64,000 nt of DNA. Origin: Auanema rhodensis. Lineage: Eukaryota > Nematoda > Chromadorea > Rhabditida > Rhabditidae. Location: the NCBI GenBank assembly GCA_964057225.1, contig OZ059896.1, forward strand, positions 19,340,501-19,404,500. Reading direction: 5' to 3'. Shown one piece after another: positions 43,001 to 56,511 of the stretch. The position numbers were made by a program, and so were the translations under genes. The notes under the pieces were generated by a model. It worked only from the letters and a program-made list of their open reading frames with translations. It searched no databases and was not told where the DNA came from. Every line of letters starts with the position of its first letter. Within the stretch, counting starts at the first letter, position 1.

Positions 43001-44226
43001 GTTATTCAACGAAAAAATTAATTCTTCAGGGTGAAAATCGAGGATATAAGTGTGAACATATATCAGTTGATATATCGGTGCATTTTCAAGCTAGCGCAAA
43101 TCTGATAACACAGATCGACGCAGCTTAAAATACCGCATCGAATGCACTATACTACATTGAGAAACGCTTAATACAAAAATTAGTTATGATCGTTTGAAAA
43201 ATGATGCATTAGTGTATGTTGAGTTTCCATGTACACTCAACATTGCTTCCAAAAACATTTTGACAAAAATTTTTTCGAAAAATTTCAAAATAATTTAGCA
43301 AAAAGTAGATGTTTTTAGATTCCTTTTTTCAAGGCAAAGACGATGGACAATGTTATTCGACGAAAAAATTAATTCTTTAGGGTGAAAATCGAGGATATAA
43401 GTGTGAACTTATATCAGTTGATATCTCGGTGCATTTTTAAGCTAGCGCAAATCTGATAACACAGATCGACGCAGCTTAAAAATCCGCATCGAATGCACTA
43501 TACTACATTGAAAAACGCTTAATACAAAAATTAGTTATGATCGTTTGAAAAATGATGCATTAGTGTATGTTGAGTTTCCATGTACACTCAACATTGCTTC
43601 CAAAAACATTTTGACAAAAATTTTTTCGAAAAATTTCTAAATAATTTAGCAAAAAGTAGATATTTTTAGATTCCTTTTTTCAAGGCAAAGACGATGGACA
43701 ATGTTATTAAACGAAAAAAATAATTCTTTAGGGTGAAAATCGAGGATATAAGTGTGAACATATATCAGTTGATATCTCGGTGCATTTTTAAGCTAGCGCA
43801 AATCTGATAACACAGATCGACGCAGCTTAAAAATCCGCATCGAATGCACTATACTACATTGAGAAACGCTTAACACAAAAATTAGTTATGATCGTTTGAA
43901 AAATGATGCATTAGTGTATGTTGAGTTTCCATGTACACTCAACATTGCTTCCAAAAACATTTTGACAAAAATTTTTTCGAAAAATTTCAAAATAATTTAG
44001 CAAAAAGTAGATGTTTTTAGATTCCTTTTTTCAAGGCAAAGACGATGGACAATGTTATTCAACGAAAAAATTAATTCTTCAGGGTGAAAATCGAGGATAT
44101 AAGTGTGAACATATATCAGTTGATATATCGGTGCATTTTTAAGCTAGCGCAAATCTGATAACACAGATCGACGCAGCTTAAAATACCGCATCGAATGCAC
44201 TATACTACATTGAGAAACGCTTAATA
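40015..44226. repeat. Six-monomer higher-order unit (2106 bp), two copies
   Basis: Unit order: (1) atttagac with aaaacaccgc; (2) caagaatta, aaaagttttt, ggattcc, ctttaggg; (3) gaacatata with tatcgg; (4) ttcgacg with ctttaggg; (5) variable; (6) gaacatata with tatcgg. Copies start at 40015 and 42121. Position 5 is a gagaaatg/aaaagttttt/ccgaatcg monomer in the first copy, but a quite different diverged monomer at 43525 in the second. The unit returns at 61426-63531. Confidence 0.85.
43525..43875. repeat. Most diverged monomer in the right half
   Basis: It carries private changes not seen in neighbours: ttctaaata, agatattttt, ttattaaacg, an a-for-t giving cgaaaaaaataatt, and an ending cgcttaaca. 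It also has ctttaggg and gaacatata, which normally mark different monomers of the six-monomer unit. Length is still exactly 351. It may be an older copy or a recombinant that escaped homogenisation. Confidence 0.7.
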
Positions 44227-44577
44227 CAAAAATTAGTTATGATCGTTTGAAAAATGATGCATTAGTGTATGTTGAGTTTCCATGTACACTCAACATTGCT
44301 TCCAAAAACATTTTGACAAAAATTTTTTCGAAAAATTTCAAAATAATTTAGCAAAAAGTAGATGTTTTTAGATTCCTTTTTTCAAGGCAAAGACGATGGA
44401 CAATGTTATTCAACGAAAAAATTAATTCTTCAGGGTGAAAATCGAGGATATAAGTGTGAACTTATATCAGTTGATATCTCGGTGCATTTTTAAGCTAGCG
44501 CAAATCTGATAACACAGATCGACGCAGCTTAAAATACCGCATCGAATGCACTATAGTACATGGAGAAACGCTTAATA
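44227..44577. repeat. Chimeric monomer, left edge of the X-Y patch
   Basis: Its first part has g at m58 (44284) and a at m130, as in the six-monomer domain to its left. Its end has aaaatacc and tatagtacatgg, the X ending typical of the X-Y domain. An exchange between 44285 and about 44555 joins the two domains. Nothing else marks the junction and the 351-bp phase is kept. Confidence 0.7.
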
Positions 44578-46332
44578 CAAAAATTAGTTATGATCGTTTG
44601 AAAAATGATGCATTAGTGTATGTTGAGTTTCCATGTACACTCAACATTGCTTCCAAAAACATTTTGACAAAAATTTTTTCGAAAAATTTCAAAATAATTT
44701 AGCAAAGAGTAGATGTTTTTAGATTCCTTTTTTCAAGGCAAAGACGATGGACAATGTTATTCAACGAAAAAATTAATTCTTCAGGGTGAAAATCGAGGAT
44801 ATAAGTGTGAACTTATATCAGTTGATATCTCGGTGCATTTTTAAGCTAGCGCAAATCTGATAACACAGATCGACGCAGCTTAAAAATCCGCATCGAATGC
44901 ACTATACTACATTGAGAAACGCTTAATACAAGAATTAGTTATGATCGTTTGAAAAATGATGCATTAGTGTATGTTGAGTTTCCATGTACACTCAACATTG
45001 CTTCCAAAAACATTTTGACAAAAATTTTTTCGAAAAATTTCAAAATAATTTAGCAAAAAGTAGATGTTTTTAGATTCCTTTTTTCAAGGCAAAGACGATG
45101 GACAATGTTATTCAACGAAAAAATTAATTCTTTAGGGTGAAAATCGAGGATATAAGTGTGAACTTATATCAGTTGATATCTCGGTGCATTTTTAAGCTAG
45201 CGCAAATCTGATAACACAGATCGACGCAGCTTAAAAATACGCATCGAATGCACTATACTACATTAAGAAACGCTTAATACAAAAATTAGTTATGATCGTT
45301 TGAAAAATGATGCATTAGTGTATGTTGAGTTTCCATGTACACTCAACATTGCTTCCAAAAACATTTTGACAAAAATTTTTTCGAAAAATTTCAAAAAAAT
45401 TTAGCAAAAAGTAGATGTTTTTAGATTCCTTTTTTCAAGGCAAAGACGATGGACAATGTTATTCAACGAAAAAATTAATTCTTCAGGGTGAAAATCGAGG
45501 ATATAAGTGTGAACTTATATCAGTTGATATCTCGGTGCATTTTTAAGCTAGCGCAAATCTGATAACACAGATCGACGCAGCTTAAAAATCCGCATCGAAT
45601 GCACTATACTACATTGAGAAACGCTTAATACAAAAATTAGTTATGATCGTTTGAAAAATGATGCATTAGTGTATGTTGAGTTTCCATATACACTCAACAT
45701 TGCTTCCAAAAACATTTTGACAAAAATTTTTTCGAAAAATTTCAAAATAATTTAGCAAAAAGTAGATGTTTTTAGATTCCTTTTTTCAAGGCAAAGACGA
45801 TGGACAATGTTATTCAACGAAAAAATTAATTCTTCAGGGTGAAAATCGAGGATATAAGTGTGAACTTATATCAGTTGATATCTCGGTGCATTTTTAAGCT
45901 AGCGCAAATCTGATAACACAGATCGACGCAGCTTAAAATACCGCATCGAATGCACTATAGTACATGGAGAAACGCTTAATACAAAAATTAGTTATGATCG
46001 TTTGAAAAATGATGCATTAGTGTATGTTGAGTTTCCATGTACACTCAACATTGCTTCCAAAAACATTTTGACAAAAATTTTTTCGAAAAATTTCAAAATA
46101 ATTTAGCAAAGAGTAGATGTTTTTAGATTCCTTTTTTCAAGGCAAAGACGATGGACAATGTTATTCAACGAAAAAATTAATTCTTCAGGGTGAAAATCGA
46201 GGATATAAGTGTGAACTTATATCAGTTGATATCTCGGTGCATTTTTAAGCTAGCGCAAATCTGATAACACAGATCGACGCAGCTTAAAAATCCGCATCGA
46301 ATGCACTATACTACATTGAGAAACGCTTAATA

Positions 46333-46683
46333 CAAAAATTAGTTATGATCGTTTGAAAAATGATGCATTAGTGTATGTTGAGTTTCCATATACACTCAAC
46401 ATTGCTTCCAAAAACATTTTGACAAAAATTTTTTCGAAAAATTTCAAAATAATTTAGCAAAAAGTAGATGTTTTTAGATTCCTTTTTTCAAGGCAAAGAC
46501 GATGGACAATGTTATTCAACGAAAAAATTAATTCTTCAGGGTGAAAATCGAGGATATAAGTGTGAACTTATATCAGTTGATATCTCGGTGCATTTTTAAG
46601 CTAGCGCAAATCTGATAACACAGATCGACGCAGCTTAAAAATCCGCATCGAATGCACTATACTACATTGAGAAACGCTTAATA
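46333..46683. repeat. Chimeric monomer, left edge of the large duplication
   Basis: It begins as an X monomer (a at 46390, a at 46462) but ends as Y (aaaaatcc from about 46637, tatactacattg). Its counterpart one duplication offset earlier, 26326-26676, is a complete Y with caagataa and agcaaagag. From the following monomer onwards the two regions agree. The breakpoint therefore lies between 46463 and about 46641. Confidence 0.75.
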
Positions 46684-49600
46684 CAAAAATTAGTTATGAT
46701 CGTTTGAAAAATGATGCATTAGTGTATGTTGAGTTTCCATATACACTCAACATTGCTTCCAAAAACATTTTGACAAAAATTTTTTCGAAAAATTTCAAAA
46801 TAATTTAGCAAAAAGTAGATGTTTTTAGATTCCTTTTTTCAAGGCAAAGACGATGGACAATGTTATTCAACGAAAAAATTAATTCTTCAGGGTGAAAATC
46901 GAGGATATAAGTGTGAACTTATATCAGTTGATATCTCGGTGCATTTTTAAGCTAGCGCAAATCTGATAACACAGATCGACGCAGCTTAAAATACCGCATC
47001 GAATGCACTATAGTACATGGAGAAACGCTTAATACAAAAATTAGTTATGATCGTTTGAAAAATGATGCATTAGTGTATGTTGAGTTTCCATGTACACTCA
47101 ACATTGCTTCCAAAAACATTTTGACAAAAATTTTTTCGAAAAATTTCAAAATAATTTAGCAAAGAGTAGATGTTTTTAGATTCCTTTTTTCAAGGCAAAG
47201 ACGATGGACAATGTTATTCAACGAAAAAATTAATTCTTCAGGGTGAAAATCGAGGATATAAGTGTGAACTTATATCAGTTGATATCTCGGTGCATTTTTA
47301 AGCTAGCGCAAATCTGATAACACAGATCGACGCAGCTTAAAAATCCGCATCGAATGCACTATACTACATTGAGAAACGCTTAATACAAGAATTAGTTATG
47401 ATCGTTTGAAAAATGATGCATTAGTGTATGTTGAGTTTCCATGTACACTCAACATTGCTTCCAAAAACATTTTGACAAAAATTTTTTCGAAAAATTTCAA
47501 AATAATTTAGCAAAGAGTAGATGTTTTTAGATTCCTTTTTTCAAGGCAAAGACGATGGACAATGTTATTCAACGAAAAAATTAATTCTTCAGGGTGAAAA
47601 TCGAGGATATAAGTGTGAACTTATATCAGTTGATATCTCGGTGCATTTTTAAGCTAGCGCAAATCTGATAACACAGATCGACGCAGCTTAAAAATCCGCA
47701 TCGAATGCACTATATTACATTGAGAAACGCTTAATACAAAAATTAGTTATGATCGTTTGAAAAATGATGCATTAGTGTATGTTGAGTTTCCATATACACT
47801 CAACATTGCTTCCAAAAACATTTTGACAAAAATTTTTTCGAAAAATTTCAAAATAATTTAGCAAAAAGTAGATGTTTTTAGATTCCTTTTTTCAAGGCAA
47901 AGACGATGGACAATGTTATTCAACGAAAAAATTAATTCTTCAGGGTGAAAATCGAGGATATAAGTGTGAACTTATATCAGTTGATATCTCGGTGCATTTT
48001 TAAGCTAGCGCAAATCTGATAACACAGATCGACGCAGCTTAAAATACCGCATCGAATGCACTATAGTACATGGAGAAACGCTTAATACAAAAATTAGTTA
48101 TGATCGTTTGAAAAATGATGCATTAGTGTATGTTGAGTTTCCATGTACACTCAACATTGCTTCCAAAAACATTTTGACAAAAATTTTTTCGAAAAATTTC
48201 AAGATAATTTAGCAAAGAGTAGATGTTTTTAGATTCCTTTTTTCAAGGCAAAGACGATGGACAATGTTATTCAACGAAAAAATTAATTCTTCAGGGTGAA
48301 AATCGAGGATATAAGTGTGAACTTATATCAGTTGATATCTCGGTGCATTTTTAAGCTAGCGCAAATCTGATAACACAGATCGACGCAGCTTAAAAATCCG
48401 CATCGAATGCACTATACTACATTGAAAAACGCTTAATACAAGAATTAGTTATGATCGTTTGAAAAATGATGCATTAGTGTATGTTGAGTTTCCATGTACA
48501 CTCAACATTGCTTCCAAAAACATTTTGACAAAAATTTTTTCGAAAAATTTCAAAATAATTTAGCAAAAAGTAGATGTTTTTAGATTCCTTTTTTCAAGGC
48601 AAAGACGATGGACAATGTTATTCAACGAAAAAATTAATTCTTTAGGGTGAAAATCGAGGATATAAGTGTGAACTTATATCAGTTGATATCTCGGTGCATT
48701 TTTAAGCTAGCGCAAATCTGATAACACAGATCGACGCAGCTTAAAAATCCGCATCGAATGCACTATACTACATTAAGAAACGCTTAATACAAAAATTAGT
48801 TATGATCGTTTGAAAAATGATGCATTAGTGTATGTTGAGTTTCCATGTACACTCAACATTGCTTCCAAAAACATTTTGACAAAAATTTTTTCGAAAAATT
48901 TCAAAATAATTTAGCAAAAAGTAGATGTTTTTAGATTCCTTTTTTCAAGGCAAAGACGATGGACAATGTTATTCAACGAAAAAATTAATTCTTCAGGGTG
49001 AAAATCGAGGATATAAGTGTGAACTTATATCAGTTGATATCTCGGTGCATTTTTAAGCTAGCGCAAATCTGATAACACAGATCGACGCAGCTTAAAAATC
49101 CGCATCGAATGCACTATACTACATTGAGAAACGCTTAATACAAAAATTAGTTATGATCGTTTGAAAAATGATGCATTAGTGTATGTTGAGTTTCCATATA
49201 CACTCAACATTGCTTCCAAAAACATTTTGACAAAAATTTTTTCGAAAAATTTCAAGATAATTTAGCAAAAAGTAGATGTTTTTAGATTCCTTTTTTCAAG
49301 GCAAAGACGATGGACAATGTTATTCAACGAAAAAATTAATTCTTCAGGGTGAAAATCGAGGATATAAGTGTGAACTTATATCAGTTGATATCTCGGTGCA
49401 TTTTTAAGCTAGCGCAAATCTGATAACACAGATCGACGCAGCTTAAAATACCGCATCGAATGCACTATAGTACATGGAGAAACGCTTAATACAAAAATTA
49501 GTTATGATCGTTTGAAAAATGATGCATTAGTGTATGTTGAGTTTCCATGTACACTCAACATTGCTTCCAAAAACATTTTGACAAAAATTTTTTCGAAAAA

Positions 49601-52600
49601 TTTCAAAATAATTTAGCAAAGAGTAGATGTTTTTAGATTCCTTTTTTCAAGGCAAAGACGATGGACAATGTTATTCAACGAAAAAATTAATTCTTCAGGG
49701 TGAAAATCGAGGATATAAGTGTGAACTTATATCAGTTGATATCTCGGTGCATTTTTAAGCTAGCGCAAATCTGATAACACAGATCGACGCAGCTTAAAAA
49801 TCCGCATCGAATGCACTATACTACATTGAGAAACGCTTAATACAAAAATTAGTTATGATCGTTTGAAAAATGATGCATTAGTGTATGTTGAGTTTCCATA
49901 TACACTCAACATTGCTTCCAAAAACATTTTGACAAAAATTTTTTCGAAAAATTTCAAAATAATTTAGCAAAAAGTAGATGTTTTTAGATTCCTTTTTTCA
50001 AGGCAAAGACGATGGACAATGTTATTCAACGAAAAAATTAATTCTTCAGGGTGAAAATCGAGGATATAAGTGTGAACTTATATCAGTTGATATCTCGGTG
50101 CATTTTTAAGCTAGCGCAAATCTGATAACACAGATCGACGCAGCTTAAAATACCGCATCGAATGCACTATAGTACATGGAGAAACGCTTAATACAAAAAT
50201 TAGTTATGATCGTTTGAAAAATGATGCATTAGTGTATGTTGAGTTTCCATGTACACTCAACATTGCTTCCAAAAACATTTTGACAAAAATTTTTTCGAAA
50301 AATTTCAAAATAATTTAGCAAAGAGTAGATGTTTTTAGATTCCTTTTTTCAAGGCAAAGACGATGGACAATGTTATTCAACGAAAAAATTAATTCTTCAG
50401 GGTGAAAATCGAGGATATAAGTGTGAACTTATATCAGTTGATATCTCGGTGCATTTTTAAGCTAGCGCAAATCTGATAACACAGATCGACGCAGCTTAAA
50501 AATCCGCATCGAATGCACTATACTACATTGAGAAACGCTTAATACAAGAATTAGTTATGATCGTTTGAAAAATGATGCATTAGTGTATGTTGAGTTTCCA
50601 TGTACACTCAACATTGCTTCCAAAAACATTTTGACAAAAATTTTTTCGAAAAATTTCAAAATAATTTAGCAAAAAGTAGATGTTTTTAGATTCCTTTTTT
50701 CAAGGCAAAGACGATGGACAATGTTATTCAACGAAAAAATTAATTCTTTAGGGTGAAAATCGAGGATATAAGTGTGAACTTATATCAGTTGATATCTCGG
50801 TGCATTTTTAAGCTAGCGCAAATCTGATAACACAGATCGACGCAGCTTAAAAATCCGCATCGAATGCACTATACTACATTAAGAAACGCTTAATACAAAA
50901 ATTAGTTATGATCGTTTGAAAAATGATGCATTAGTGTATGTTGAGTTTCCATGTACACTCAACATTGCTTCCAAAAACATTTTGACAAAAATTTTTTCGA
51001 AAAATTTCAAAATAATTTAGCAAAAAGTAGATGTTTTTAGATTCCTTTTTTCAAGGCAAAGACGATGGACAATGTTATTCAACGAAAAAATTAATTCTTC
51101 AGGGTGAAAATCGAGGATATAAGTGTGAACTTATATCAGTTGATATCTCGGTGCATTTTTAAGCTAGCGCAAATCTGATAACACAGATCGACGCAGCTTA
51201 AAAATCCGCATCGAATGCACTATACTACATTGAGAAACGCTTAATACAAAAATTAGTTATGATCGTTTGAAAAATGATGCATTAGTGTATGTTGAGTTTC
51301 CATATACACTCAACATTGCTTCCAAAAACATTTTGACAAAAATTTTTTCGAAAAATTTCAAAATAATTTAGCAAAAAGTAGATGTTTTTAGATTCCTTTT
51401 TTCAAGGCAAAGACGATGGACAATGTTATTCAACGAAAAAATTAATTCTTCAGGGTGAAAATCGAGGATATAAGTGTGAACTTATATCAGTTGATATCTC
51501 GGTGCATTTTTAAGCTAGCGCAAATCTGATAACACAGATCGACGCAGCTTAAAATACCGCATCGAATGCACTATAGTACATGGAGAAACGCTTAATACAA
51601 AAATTAGTTATGATCGTTTGAAAAATGATGCATTAGTGTATGTTGAGTTTCCATGTACACTCAACATTGCTTCCAAAAACATTTTGACAAAAATTTTTTC
51701 GAAAAATTTCAAAATAATTTAGCAAAGAGTAGATGTTTTTAGATTCCTTTTTTCAAGGCAAAGACGATGGACAATGTTATTCAACGAAAAAATTAATTCT
51801 TCAGGGTGAAAATCGAGGATATAAGTGTGAACTTATATCAGTTGATATCTCGGTGCATTTTTAAGCTAGCGCAAATCTGATAACACAGATCGACGCAGCT
51901 TAAAAATCCGCATCGAATGCACTATACTACATTGAGAAACGCTTAATACAAGAATTAGTTATGATCGTTTGAAAAATGATGCATTAGTGTATGTTGAGTT
52001 TCCATGTACACTCAACATTGCTTCCAAAAACATTTTGACAAAAATTTTTTCGAAAAATTTCAAAATAATTTAGCAAAAAGTAGATGTTTTTAGATTCCTT
52101 TTTTCAAGGCAAAGACGATACACAATGTTATTCAACGAAAAAATTAATTCTTTAGGGTGAAAATCGAGGATATAAGTGTGAACTTATATCAGTTGATATC
52201 TCGGTGCATTTTTAAGCTAGCGCAAATCTGATAACACAGATCGACGCAGCTTAAAAATCCGCATCGAATGCACTATACTACATTAAGAAACGCTTAATAC
52301 AAAAATTAGTTATGATCGTTTGAAAAATGATGCATTAGTGTATGTTGAGTTTCCATGTACACTCAACATTGCTTCCAAAAACATTTTGACAAAAATTTTT
52401 TCGAAAAATTTCAAAATAATTTAGCAAAAAGTAGATGTTTTTAGATTCCTTTTTTCAAGGCAAAGACGATGGACAATGTTATTCAACGAAAAAATTAATT
52501 CTTCAGGGTGAAAATCGAGGATATAAGTGTGAACTTATATCAGTTGATATCTCGGTGCATTTTTAAGCTAGCGCAAATCTGATAACACAGATCGACGCAG

Positions 52601-55600
52601 CTTAAAAATCCGCATCGAATGCACTATACTACATTGAGAAACGCTTAATACAAGAATTAGTTATGATCGTTTGAAAAATGATGCATTAGTGTATGTTGAG
52701 TTTCCATGTACACTCAACATTGCTTCCAAAAACATTTTGACAAAAATTTTTTCGAAAAATTTCAAAATAATTTAGCAAAAAGTAGATGTTTTTGGATTCC
52801 TTTTTTCAAGGCAAAGACGATGGACAATGTTATTCAACGAAAAAATTAATTCTTCAGGGTGAAAATCGAGGATATAAGTGTGAACTTATATCAGTTGATA
52901 TCTCGGTGCATTTTTAAGCTAGCGCAAATCTGATAACACAGATCGACGCAGCTTAAAATACCGCATCGAATGCACTATTCTACATGGAGAAACGCTTAAT
53001 ACAAAAATTAGTTATGATCGTTTGAAAAATGATGCATTAGTGTATGTTGAGTTTCCATGTACACTCAACATTGCTTCCAAAAACATTTTGACAAAAATTT
53101 TTTCGAAAAATTTCAAAATAATTTAGCAAAAAGTAGATGTTTTTAGATTCCTTTTTTCAAGGCAAAGACGATGGACAATGTTATTCAACGAAAAAATTAA
53201 TTCTTCAGGGTGAAAATCGAGGATATAAGTGTGAACTTATATCAGTTGATATCTCGGTGCATTTTTAAGCTAGCGCAAATCTGATAACACAGATCGACGC
53301 AGCTTAAAAATCCGCATCGAATGCACTATACTACATTGAGAAACGCTTAATACAAGAATTAGTTATGATCGTTTGAAAAATGATGCATTAGTGTATGTTG
53401 AGTTTCCATGTACACTCAACATTGCTTCCAAAAACATTTTGACAAAAATTTTTTCGAAAAATTTCAAAATAATTTAGCAAAAAGTAGATGTTTTTGGATT
53501 CCTTTTTTCAAGGCAAAGACGATGGACAATGTTATTCAACGAAAAAATTAATTCTTCAGGGTGAAAATCGAGGATATAAGTGTGAACTTATATCAGTTGA
53601 TATATCGGTGCATTTTTAAGCTAGCGCAAATCTGATAACACAGATCGACGCAGCTTAAAATACCGCATCGAATGCACTATACTACATGGAGAAACGCTTA
53701 ATACAAAAATTAGTTATGATCGTTTGAAAAATGATGCATTAGTGTATGTTGAGTTTCCATGTACACTCAACATTGCTTCCAAAAACATTTTGACAAAAAT
53801 TTTTTCGAAAAATTTCAAAATAATTTAGCAAAAAGTAGATGTTTTTAGATTCCTTTTTTCAAGGCAAAGACGATGGACAATGTTATTCAACGAAAAAATT
53901 AATTCTTCAGGGTGAAAATCGAGGATATAAGTGTGAACTTATATCAGTTGATATCTCGGTGCATTTTTAAGCTAGCGCAAATCTGATAACACAGATCGAC
54001 GCAGCTTAAAAATCCGCATCGAATGCACTATACTACATTAAGAAACGCTTAATACAAAAATTAGTTATGATCGTTTGAAAAATGATGCATTAGTGTATGT
54101 TGAGTTTCCATGTACACTCAACATTGCTTCCAAAAACATTTTGACAAAAATTTTTTCGAAAAATTTCAAAATAATTTAGCAAAAAGTAGATGTTTTTGGA
54201 TTCCTTTTTTCAAGGCAAAGACGATGGACAATGTTATTCAACGAAAAAATTAATTCTTCAGGGTGAAAATCGAGGATATAAGTGTGAACTTATATCAGTT
54301 GATATCTCGGTGCATTTTTAAGCTAGCGCAAATCTGATAACACAGATCGACGCAGCTTAAAAATCCGCATCGAATGCACTATACTACATTGAGAAACGCT
54401 TAATACAAGAATTAGTTATGATCGTTTGAAAAATGATGCATTAGTGTATGTTGAGTTTCCATGTACACTCAACATTGCTTCCAAAAACATTTTGACAAAA
54501 ATTTTTTCGAAAAATTTCAAAATAATTTAGCAAAAAGTAGATGTTTTTAGATTCCTTTTTTCAAGGCAAAGACGATGGACAATGTTATTCAACGAAAAAA
54601 TTAATTCTTTAGGGTGAAAATCGAGGATATAAGTGTGAACTTATATCAGTTGATATCTCGGTGCATTTTTAAGCTAGCGCAAATCTGATAACACAGATCG
54701 ACGCAGCTTAAAAATCCGCATCGAATGCACTATACTACATTAAGAAACGCTTAATACAAAAATTAGTTATGATCGTTTGAAAAATGATGCATTAGTGTAT
54801 GTTGAGTTTCCATGTACACTCAACATTGCTTCCAAAAACATTTTGACAAAAATTTTTTCGAAAAATATCAAAATAATTTAGCAAAAAGTAGATGTTTTTA
54901 GATTCCTTTTTTCAAGGCAAAGACGATGGACAATGTTATTCAACGAAAAAATTAATTCTTCAGGGTGAAAATCGAGGATATAAGTGTGAACTTATATCAG
55001 TTGATATCTCGGTGCATTTTTAAGCTAGCGCAAATCTGATAACACAGATCGACGCAGCTTAAAAATCCGCATCGAATGCACTATACTACATTGAGAAACG
55101 CTTAATACAAGAATTAGTTATGATCGTTTGAAAAATGATGCATTAGTGTATGTTGAGTTTCCATGTACACTCAACATTGCTTCCAAAAACATTTTGACAA
55201 AAATTTTTTCGAAAAATTTCAAAATAATTTAGCAAAAAGTAGATGTTTTTGGATTCCTTTTTTCAAGGCAAAGACGATGGACAATGTTATTCAACGAAAA
55301 AATTAATTCTTCAGGGTGAAAATCGAGGATATAAGTGTGAACTTATATCAGTTGATATCTCGGTGCATTTTTAAGCTAGCGCAAATCTGATAACACAGAT
55401 CGACGCAGCTTAAAATACCGCATCGAATGCACTATTCTACATGGAGAAACGCTTAATACAAAAATTAGTTATGATCGTTTGAAAAATGATGCATTAGTGT
55501 ATGTTGAGTTTCCATGTACACTCAACATTGCTTCCAAAAACATTTTGACAAAAATTTTTTCGAAAAATTTCAAAATAATTTAGCAAAAAGTAGATGTTTT

Positions 55601-56511
55601 TAGATTCCTTCTTTCAAGGCAAAGACGATGGACAATGTTATTCAACGAAAAAATTAATTCTTCAGGGTGAAAATCGAGGATATAAGTGTGAACTTATATC
55701 AGTTGATATCTCGGTGCATTTTTAAGCTAGCGCAAATCTGATAACACAGATCGACGCAGCTTAAAAATCCGCATCGAATGCACTATACTACATTGAGAAA
55801 CGCTTAATACAAGAATTAGTTATGATCGTTTGAAAAATGATGCATTAGTGTATGTTGAGTTTCCATGTACACTCAACATTGCTTCCAAAAACATTTTGAC
55901 AAAAATTTTTTCGAAAAATTTCAAAATAATTTAGCAAAAAGTAGATGTTTTTAGATTCCTTCTTTCAAGGCAAAGACGATGGACAATGTTATTCAACGAA
56001 AAAATTAATTCTTCAGGGTGAAAATCGAGGATATAAGTGTGAACTTATATCAGTTGATATCTCGGTGCATTTTTAAGCTAGCGCAAATCTGATAACACAG
56101 ATCGACGCAGCTTAAAAATCCGCATCGAATGCACTATACTACATTAAGAAACGCTTAATACAAAAATTAGTTATGATCGTTTGAAAAATGATGCATTAGT
56201 GTATGTTGAGTTTCCATGTACACTCAACATTGCTTCCAAAAACATTTTGACAAAAATTTTTTCGAAAAATTTCAAAATAATTTAGCAAAAAGTAGATGTT
56301 TTTGGATTCCTTTTTTCAAGGCAAAGACGATGGACAATGTTATTCAACGAAAAAATTAATTCTTCAGGGTGAAAATCGAGGATATAAGTGTGAACTTATA
56401 TCAGTTGATATCTCGGTGCATTTTTAAGCTAGCGCAAATCTGATAACACAGATCGACGCAGCTTAAAAATCCGCATCGAATGCACTATACTACATTGAGA
56501 AACGCTTAATA

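Larger units (their letters stand above)
44227..46683. repeat. X-Y patch resembling 22114-24570
   Basis: Type order X ending, Y, Z with aaaaatacgc, W with ttcaaaaaaatt, X, Y, X start. The same order is found 63 monomers earlier (22113 bp) at 22114-24570, and for its first five monomers also at 12637-14391. The patch lies between the six-monomer domain and the second copy of the large duplicated block. Confidence 0.65.
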
